From assembly GCF_902459775.1 (NCBI RefSeq), contig NZ_CABPSQ010000003.1, positions 496,001 through 560,000 of the forward strand: a stretch of DNA of 64,000 bases, written 5' to 3'. Of this stretch, positions 54,810 to 64,000 are shown piece by piece; position 1 is the stretch's first letter; each line of letters starts with the position of its first letter. The position numbers were made by a program, and so were the translations under genes. Source of the DNA: Pandoraea captiosa (GTDB taxonomy: Bacteria; Pseudomonadota; Gammaproteobacteria; Burkholderiales; Burkholderiaceae). A model generated the notes under the pieces. The model did no database searches, was not told the DNA's origin, and saw only the letters and a program-made list of their open reading frames with translations.

Positions 54810-55000
54810 ATCGTCGGCTTCAATGGTGGCGATCGTCTCGCCGATGGGTTCTGTTGACGCTTGTTCTATTGACTCTCGGTGCGCACCGCGTTCGATAAAC
54901 GCGGAGGGCGCCGCTGGCATGTCGCCTGCGTTGCGCAAGATTGTCCGTCAATTACGCAGGCCTTGCTGGCGCGTCTCCCGTGTCTCGGGAGCCATGGCGG

Positions 55001-55040
55001 CCCATGACGGTCCAAGACGGCCCAAGACGGCCCAAGACGG
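55001..55040. repeat. four tandem 10-bp repeats between holA and proA
   Basis: CCCATGACGG, TCCAAGACGG, CCCAAGACGG and CCCAAGACGG are in exact 10-bp register. A small CTCCCG/CGGGAG hairpin lies just before them at 54975-54991. Confidence 0.85.
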
Positions 55041-55072
55041 CAATACGCTCAGATGGGAATGTCGGGCGCGAT

Positions 55073-56152
55073 CTACGCGTGCGCCGGGCGAGGCGCGCGC
55101 GCGGAGCGCGCCATCGGCGGTCGCTCGCCGGCGAGCAGCAAGCCAAGTTGCAGCATGCCGTCCCACGGGTCGCCCGGCAGCCCGTCGGCGCGCAGGCCCT
55201 TGACCTGCCGGTCAAGACGGGCAGCCAGTTGCAGCGCCTGCGCGAGCATGGGGGCGGTGACGCGATTGGCCGCCTGTTCCATCAGACGCTCGCGCGGGCC
55301 CCAGACGCGGTACTCGCGCAGCAGCATGGCAAGCGGTTTGCCCGACGCCATGCCACGCGTGATCTTGGCGAGCGTCCGGACCTCTTCCGTCAGCGCCCAC
55401 AACACGAGCGGTGCGGCCTCGCCCTCCCCGCGCAGGCCGTCGAGCATGCGCACCAGACGCGCCACGTCGCCCGAGAGCACGGCTTCGCTGAGCTTGAAGA
55501 CATCGTAGCGAGCAACGTTGAGCACGGCATCCTGCACTTGCTCGAATGTCAGCACCCCCGACGGATACAGCAGGCCCAGCTTCTGAATTTCCTGATGCGC
55601 GGCGAGAAGGTTGCCTTCGACGCGATCCGCAATGAATTGCAGCACGCGCCGTCCCGGCTCACCGGCTTCGACCCGCTGCCCTTGCGCACCGAGTCGCTGG
55701 GCGATCCAGTCCGGCAAACGCGCACGGTCGACCGGATCGACCTTCACCGTCACACCCACGCGATCGAGCGACGTGAACCAGTCGGACTTGCTGGCGGCCG
55801 CGTCGAGTCGGGGAAGCGTGATGATGGTCAGTACATCGCTATTGGCGGCATCGGCATGCGCCTTGAGCGCCGCGCCGCCGTCCTTGCCCGGCTTGCCGCC
55901 GGGAATGCGCAGTTCGATGAGCTTGCGATCGCCAAAGAGCGACATCGATTGCCCGGCATTGGCGAGCGCCCCCCAATCGAAGCTGCGCTCGACACTCAGC
56001 ACGTCGCGCTCGGTGTACCCGCCCGCTCGCGCCGCCGCACGCACGCGATCCACCGCCTCCTGCACGAGCAGGCTCTCGTCGCCGTAGATCGTGTAGACCG
56101 GCAAGAGGGTTTTGGCGAGGTGCGCGTCGAGCGCGTCGGGCCGCAATTGCAT
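55073..56152 (-). CDS. holA: DNA polymerase III delta subunit
   Basis: A clamp-loader subunit that opens the beta sliding clamp, 359 residues. The N-terminus VYTIYGDESLLVQEAVDRVR and the internal NLLAAHQEIQKLGLLYP are family marks. It ends the operon leuS-lptE-holA, 36 bases after lptE. The C-terminal ten residues are Arg/Pro/Ala-rich and poorly conserved. Confidence 0.95.
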   Translation of the reverse strand: MQLRPDALDAHLAKTLLPVYTIYGDESLLVQEAVDRVRAAARAGGYTERDVLSVERSFDWGALANAGQSMSLFGDRKLIELRIPGGKPGKDGGAALKAHADAANSDVLTIITLPRLDAAASKSDWFTSLDRVGVTVKVDPVDRARLPDWIAQRLGAQGQRVEAGEPGRRVLQFIADRVEGNLLAAHQEIQKLGLLYPSGVLTFEQVQDAVLNVARYDVFKLSEAVLSGDVARLVRMLDGLRGEGEAAPLVLWALTEEVRTLAKITRGMASGKPLAMLLREYRVWGPRERLMEQAANRVTAPMLAQALQLAARLDRQVKGLRADGLPGDPWDGMLQLGLLLAGERPPMARSARAPRPAHA

Positions 56153-56188
56153 GATGACTGTCGGTGTGTGCCTGCGAACGGTTCGGAA

Positions 56189-56731
56189 TTACTCTTCGCG
56201 CTTGGTTTCCGGCATGGACTTCACCGCTTCCATGCGTCGAATGATCTGATCGACGGCGTCCTTCTGCATATCGCGATTGAGCAGCGCCGCTTCGGTGTCG
56301 CGCGCGGTCGTCTCGTTGTCGCTGTACGGCAGGTTGCGCACCAGGCGAATCGTCGTCAACGGAATGATGGGGCGGCCGTCCGGCGTTACGAGCTGGAACG
56401 TGAACGCGCTGCGCATTTCATACTCGCGCGCCTGACCGTTCGAATCCAGACTGACCGCGGTACGGGTGTTGCTAATGCCCACGATCTCCAGTCGCGCGTC
56501 CGCATCTTTCGGATCGGTGACGACCACGGTGCCTTTGCTGCCGTAGCGGATGTATCGCGAGATATCGACCGCCATCTGACCGCCGCCCGAAATGTACAGA
56601 CGATGGAACGCGTACTCGCTCGCCCCGCGCAACTGGAAGCCGCAAGCGCTCAGCGTCAATGCGGTCGCCAGTAACGCGATCCAGCCGAAAACCCTGCGCG
56701 TCACGCCGACGCTTCGTTGCCCGGATGTCAT
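56189..56731 (-). CDS. lptE: LPS-assembly lipoprotein LptE
   Basis: The outer-membrane lipoprotein plug of the LptD barrel, 180 residues. The lipobox is LSAC with the modified Cys at 30. The mature protein opens GFQLRGASEYAF, as in the family. The ATG at 56731 was chosen because it places the signal correctly; an in-frame start at 56830 adds a proline-rich leader. It lies between leuS and holA, the standard order. Confidence 0.94.
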   Translation of the reverse strand: MTSGQRSVGVTRRVFGWIALLATALTLSACGFQLRGASEYAFHRLYISGGGQMAVDISRYIRYGSKGTVVVTDPKDADARLEIVGISNTRTAVSLDSNGQAREYEMRSAFTFQLVTPDGRPIIPLTTIRLVRNLPYSDNETTARDTEAALLNRDMQKDAVDQIIRRMEAVKSMPETKREE

Positions 56732-56851
56732 TTGCACGGAGTGTGCCCTCTTCTGGCCAAACTTGAACTTCACCGGTGGCGGCGGCCGCCGCCCCGGGGC
56801 TTGCGAATACACGATTACGCGACTGCGCAACTATCAACGAATACCGACGGA

Positions 56852-60649
<3,798 letters not shown>

Positions 60650-60687
60650 CTACGGTCGTTCTGCGGCTTACCGGGGCTTACCGAGAC

Positions 60688-61374
60688 TTATTGCGGGGCA
60701 GTGAACAGGCCACCGCCGGACGTCACGCGCGGCGAGGGAACGAGGCCGGAACCCATCCCGGCACCGGCTGCGCCGGTCACGGGTGCCGTCGGCGTCGCTG
60801 ACGGGGTCAACTGCGGGGCCGGCTTGGCGGCAGCGGCGACGTTGGCTGCCGCAGCGTCCGTCGATACGGTGGCAACGTCGGTCGGCGCTGCGCTCGGCAC
60901 TGCAGCTTCAGCCGCTGCGGCACTAGCGGTCGACGGGGCCGGCGCTTCGGTCTTCACTGGCTTTCCCTTCTGGCCGTCGATTTCCTGCACCAGCTGATAT
61001 TCGGTCGGCAGGTTCTCGCCACCTTCCCAGCGAGCGAGCGCATCCCCTTCGAAATACACCTTCAGGTGACGCTCCTGCACCACCGACGCGTTACCGCGCT
61101 TGAAGTAGAAGACGTAATCCCAGCGATTCGCGTGGAAGATATCGGTGAGCAGCGGTGTGCCGAGCAGTTGACGGACCTGATCGCGCGTCATGCCCGCCTG
61201 GAGCTGCTCGTAGGCTTCCTTCGAGACGAAGTTACCCTGAACGATGTTGATTCGATACGGCGTGACGACGCCGATCACTTTGTCGGTCACGCTGTCGTAC
61301 GTCGAGCAGCCCGCCAATGCCAGAAAGGCTGCGGCCGCGCAGACGGAGAACGGAAGGGAGAGATAACGACGCAA
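60688..61374 (-). CDS. bamE: outer membrane protein assembly factor BamE (OmlA/SmpA), long-tailed
   Basis: A small Bam-complex lipoprotein. From a TTG at 61374 it has 228 residues: a signal ending LALAGC with the lipid-modified Cys at 23, then a SmpA/OmlA domain (about 35-120; QGNFVSKEAYEQLQAGMT, RQLLGTPLLTDIFHANRWDYVF). After that comes a roughly 98-residue Ala/Pro/Thr-rich tail, which the E. coli protein (113 residues) lacks. No ATG fits the signal peptide, so TTG is inferred; longer in-frame starts would overlap fur. It is divergent from fur, a conserved pairing. Confidence 0.9.
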   Translation of the reverse strand: MRRYLSLPFSVCAAAAFLALAGCSTYDSVTDKVIGVVTPYRINIVQGNFVSKEAYEQLQAGMTRDQVRQLLGTPLLTDIFHANRWDYVFYFKRGNASVVQERHLKVYFEGDALARWEGGENLPTEYQLVQEIDGQKGKPVKTEAPAPSTASAAAAEAAVPSAAPTDVATVSTDAAAANVAAAAKPAPQLTPSATPTAPVTGAAGAGMGSGLVPSPRVTSGGGLFTAPQ

Positions 61375-61539
61375 ATCTGACTCGCTTTCAAAAAAATCGA
61401 ACTTGAATCCGGCACGCCGGGCGCGCCGCCACATCGCCCCCGTTGACGGCACAACCGTCCCGTTTGCCCCGGTTTGCGCCCGGGCAAGGCAAAAAGGCAT
61501 TATTATTGGGGCTGTATTGTACTCTAGGGACGTAGAGCG

Positions 61540-61971
61540 ATGCCGAATCCCGCCGATCTGAAAAATATCGGACTGAAAGCCACGCTTCCGCGCCTCAAGA
61601 TTCTGGAAATCTTCCAGAACAGTGAGGTGCGCCACTTGACCGCTGAAGACGTATATCGTCATCTGCTCGGCGAAAATCTCGATATTGGTCTGGCCACGGT
61701 TTACCGTGTGCTGACGCAATTCGAGCAGGCCGGGCTATTGTCGCGCAGCAACTTTGAATCCGGCAAGGCCGTTTTCGAGCTGAACGAAGGCCACCACCAC
61801 GACCACCTCGTATGCATGGATTGCGGCCGGGTCGAGGAATTCTTCGACGCGGAAATCGAACGCCGCCAGAAGCTGATCGCCAAGGAACGCGGTTTCGCGC
61901 TCCAGGAACACTCGCTCGCCATGTATGGCAGCTGCACGAAGGATCCCTGCCCGCATCGTCAAAAAAATTAA
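61540..61971 (+). CDS. fur: ferric uptake regulator
   Basis: An iron-dependent repressor of 143 residues. The winged helix contains [15 protein letters not shown] and [15 protein letters not shown]. The metal region is [17 protein letters not shown], and a second Cys pair stands near the C-terminus (CTKDPC). It is divergent from bamE. The A+T-rich gap (61490-61520) probably carries its promoter. Zur, the better candidate for the zinc importer, is a separate paralogue not seen in this window. Confidence 0.96.
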   Translation: MPNPADLKNIGLKATLPRLKILEIFQNSEVRHLTAEDVYRHLLGENLDIGLATVYRVLTQFEQAGLLSRSNFESGKAVFELNEGHHHDHLVCMDCGRVEEFFDAEIERRQKLIAKERGFALQEHSLAMYGSCTKDPCPHRQKN

Positions 61972-62140
61972 AAGAGACTTTGCCAGAGTGCTTTCCCGCG
62001 AAGGCATTCTGGGATTTTTCCTATCGCGCGCAATCTAAGTGAACTGAGCGCCGAAGCGCATCGTCTACAATATTCCCCCGTCAATAACGTTGAGACGCGA
62101 CTTGCGTCTTCACGGGACCGCATTAACGCTTGGCCTCCCT

Positions 62141-63004
62141 ATGACCCACGAAGATTTGCCCAACGACATGGCACAGAATGACGCAGACGAAATTTCGTTC
62201 GCAGATGTTCTCGGATTCATTCGCGAAAATCTGAAAATGATCGCCGGCCTGGCTGTATTAGGTGCTGTGATCGGGATTGCCGGCACTTTTGCGATTCACA
62301 AGCAGTGGCAGGGCACGGTGACTCTGCAAATCGGCCGCGCCGCGGGCTCGCCCGTCGTGGGTCCCGACGGCCCACTGATCGAATCGCTTCAGCAAACCGT
62401 CGGTCGAATTCAGCTCAGCACCTTCCGCGACAAGGTCATGGCTGACGTATTCCCGAAAATGCAAGGCGACGTGGACGCCTTGCGTCGCATGACGGCATGG
62501 GGCGCGCTGAAAGCGCGCACCATGCCGGGCACGGCCTACGTCGAGATAACCGCGCGCGGACGCTCGCCTGAAGAAGCACAACAAGTGTTGACGGTGGCCG
62601 CACAACATGTCGAAACCGAACACGCCGCCATTCTCGAGCGCGCTCGCGCGTTGCCCAGGCAACAGCTGAGCGTGATCGATGCTGCCATCGAATCCAACAC
62701 AAAAGCGCAAGAGCAGTTGAATGCGGCGCTTGCGCACTCCAAGAATACGGATTCGCTGCTGGCACTGGGCGCATTGCAAAGTAGCCGCACTGAGCGGGCG
62801 GCATTGAACGACAGCCGCTATCGGGTCTCTCAGCTCCTCGCGCCGGATCAGTCGTACAACACTCGTGTTGTGAGCAATATCCAGATCGACGCGAGCCCGG
62901 TGTTTCCGCGCAAGTTGTACTTCGGCATCGGCGGCCTGGTCGTCGGCGCCATCTCGGGCGTTCTCCTGGGCTTGCTACGTACGACGCGCGCACGCCGCAC
63001 CTGA
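62141..63004 (+). CDS. Wzz-type polysaccharide chain-length determinant protein
   Basis: An inner-membrane co-polymerase that sets O-antigen or capsule chain length. It has 287 residues. The first helix is about 32-52, a large periplasmic coiled region with Ala/Gln/Arg-rich helices follows, and PRKLYFGIGGLVVGAISGVL (about 255-280) is the Pro-led second helix. The ATG at 62141 fits the short cytosolic N-terminus; 62168 is possible. No polymerase, flippase or sugar gene is adjacent, so it stands alone next to an IS scar. Confidence 0.85.
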   Translation: MTHEDLPNDMAQNDADEISFADVLGFIRENLKMIAGLAVLGAVIGIAGTFAIHKQWQGTVTLQIGRAAGSPVVGPDGPLIESLQQTVGRIQLSTFRDKVMADVFPKMQGDVDALRRMTAWGALKARTMPGTAYVEITARGRSPEEAQQVLTVAAQHVETEHAAILERARALPRQQLSVIDAAIESNTKAQEQLNAALAHSKNTDSLLALGALQSSRTERAALNDSRYRVSQLLAPDQSYNTRVVSNIQIDASPVFPRKLYFGIGGLVVGAISGVLLGLLRTTRARRT

Positions 63005-63059
63005 CATTGCGTCGCAGCCCGAGGCACATCGAATGCATCTCTCGCACGCGAACCGTCCA

Positions 63060-63409
63060 CGGCAAGTCCCGAAATAAGCTGACAGTAAGTTATGCGTAAA
63101 ACGCTCGATGCACCGCATCGGGCGTTTTGTATTTGAGCGCTGTATGTGGCCGCTCGTTGTTGTAGATACGCACAGACTGTTCGTGCCATTTGGGTGGTGC
63201 TTACGTAACCATACCTGCACTGTAGAGCGGCCCTGAATTCCATAGCGTCGTTGGGCTTCTTTGTACGTCAACTCGCCCTTTTTCAACCTGCTCCACCACC
63301 GACAACTTAAAAGCCAAGCTGTAGTCCCGCTGCGTTTGCTTGATCCCTTGCTCCATTTGCCACCTCTTCGATGTGTCGAAAAAGTGTCAACCTATTTCAG
63401 GACGGGTCA
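63060..63409 (-). mobile_element. internally deleted IS3-family element
   Basis: On the minus strand an orfA N-terminus begins at 63356 (MEQGIKQTQRDYSLAFKLSV). It continues after a one-base frameshift at about 63276-63284 into ELTYKEAQRRYGIQGRSTVQ. It is then joined near 63190-63205 to the last 33 codons of orfB (YNNERPHTALKYKTPDAVHR, stop at 63090). The middle is lost. Imperfect terminal inverted repeats of about 26 bp lie at 63060-63085 and 63384-63409, with CCA at 63057-63059 and 63410-63412 as a possible 3-bp target duplication. It cannot encode a transposase. Confidence 0.85.
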
Positions 63410-63416
63410 CCACAAT

Positions 63417-63451
63417 AAAAAAAGCCGCTGTCTCTCGACAGCGGCTTTTTT
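63417..63451 (-). terminator. terminator of gap
   Basis: GCCGCTGTC and GACAGCGGC pair around TCTC, with A and T runs of six or seven on both sides. It stands 17 bases past the gap stop and would work on either strand. Confidence 0.85.
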
Positions 63452-63467
63452 GCTTCCGTACCGCCGA

Positions 63468-64000
63468 TTACTTCGCAGCCATCAGCGCGACAGTGGTGTC
63501 GAGCATACGGTTCGAGAAGCCCCACTCGTTGTCGTACCACGAGCTGACCTTCACCAGACGACCCGAAACCTTCGTCAGCGTGCCGTCGAAGTTCGACGAT
63601 GCCGGGTTGTGGTTGAAGTCGACCGACACCAGCGGTGCCGTGTTGTACGTCGCGATGGCCTTGAGCGAACCCTCAGCGGCTTCCTTCAGAATCGCGTTGA
63701 CTTCGTCCACCGTCGTGTCGCGCTTGGCGATGAACGACAGATCGACGATCGAAACGTTGATCGTCGGCACGCGGATGGCGTAGCCGTCGAGCTTGCCATT
63801 GAGTTCCGGCAGCACCAGACCGACAGCCGAAGCGGCGCCCGTCTTCGTCGGGATCATGCTCATCGTGGCCGAGCGGGCACGACGCAGGTCTTCGTGGTAG
63901 ACGTCGGTCAGCACCTGATCGTTCGTGTAAGCGTGAACGGTCGTCATCAGACCCGTTTCCAGACCGATCTTGTCATGCAGCGGCTTGACCAGCGGTGCCA
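63468..64000 (-). CDS. gap: glyceraldehyde-3-phosphate dehydrogenase (C-terminal part; N-terminus outside window)
   Basis: A glycolytic enzyme of the type I family. About 177 C-terminal residues are visible. [34 protein letters not shown] and [17 protein letters not shown] are unmistakable, and the last two hold NAD- and phosphate-binding residues. The catalytic Cys lies upstream, beyond the right edge. It ends in a strong terminator next to the IS remnant. Confidence 0.96.
   Translation of the reverse strand, partial: APLVKPLHDKIGLETGLMTTVHAYTNDQVLTDVYHEDLRRARSATMSMIPTKTGAASAVGLVLPELNGKLDGYAIRVPTINVSIVDLSFIAKRDTTVDEVNAILKEAAEGSLKAIATYNTAPLVSVDFNHNPASSNFDGTLTKVSGRLVKVSSWYDNEWGFSNRMLDTTVALMAAK

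Noticed and set aside
62975-63286. 103-codon intact transposase-like protein
   Set aside because: It joins an orfA fragment to out-of-frame orfB sequence and runs into wzz. It is a deletion product, not a gene.

Overview
The window is high-GC, densely coded bacterial chromosome. Gene order and protein sequences point to a betaproteobacterium of the Burkholderiaceae, most like Pandoraea or a close relative (inference). Diagnostic blocks are miaB-phoH-ybeY-corC-lnt-glyQS-gmhB-plsC, rsmA-pdxA-surA-lptD divergent from amgK-murU, pepP-ubiH-dusB-fis-purH, holA-lptE-leuS, and bamE divergent from fur. I see no rRNA, tRNA, CRISPR array, prophage or replication origin. Nearly all genes are housekeeping or envelope genes. 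Accessory material is limited to a sulfatase/rubredoxin pair, a molybdenum hydroxylase cluster and one dead IS fragment.

Layout. 1-4.6 kb, minus strand: a partial MscS-type channel and a four-gene osmoprotectant ABC importer. 5.5-6.9 kb: a membrane diguanylate cyclase. 6.9-12.1 kb, minus strand: the stress operon prkA-yeaH-spoVR plus a VOC (glyoxalase-fold) gene. 13.0-15.9 kb: a zinc ABC importer (AztABC-like) led by an unlisted 40-residue membrane microprotein, under a Zur-like palindrome. 16-22.6 kb: miaB, phoH, ybeY, a ChaC-type cyclotransferase, corC, lnt. 22.7-28.9 kb: glyQS with a structured leader, gmhB, plsC, a YgjP-type metallopeptidase, gloA. 29-32.6 kb: a Tat-exported sulfatase, a rubredoxin with an extra N-terminal region, and an EamA transporter. 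32.5-38.2 kb, minus strand: lptD-surA-pdxA-rsmA. 38.4-46.1 kb, plus strand: amgK, murU, pepP, ubiH, dusB, fis, purH. 46.3-52.5 kb, minus strand: a porin, then araC, a 2Fe-2S subunit, a Mo-binding subunit and xdhC. 52.9-61.4 kb, minus strand: hutD-like, proA, holA, lptE, leuS, dapB, bamE. 61.5-64 kb: fur, an orphan wzz, an IS3-family remnant, and the C-terminal part of gap.

How the genes fit together. Several groups act on the envelope. LptD, SurA, LptE, BamE, Lnt, GmhB and PlsC build or assemble the outer membrane. AmgK and MurU recycle peptidoglycan sugars. The porin and the importers control permeability. Osmotic balance (the importer plus a mechanosensitive channel), metal homeostasis (the zinc importer and fur) and starvation or stress signalling (PrkA/YeaH/SpoVR and the cyclase) form the second theme.

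The most unusual signal is not a gene. It is a recurring class of short direct tandem repeats, units 8-12 bp and most often 9 or 11, in 2-7 copies. They sit in intergenic leaders or in the first or last codons of otherwise ordinary genes, at about a dozen places. Other points worth a look are the microprotein ahead of the zinc importer, three well-formed palindromic operator candidates, and a promoter-like TATAAT inside a perfect 9-bp inverted repeat. I found no clear-cut new multi-gene system.
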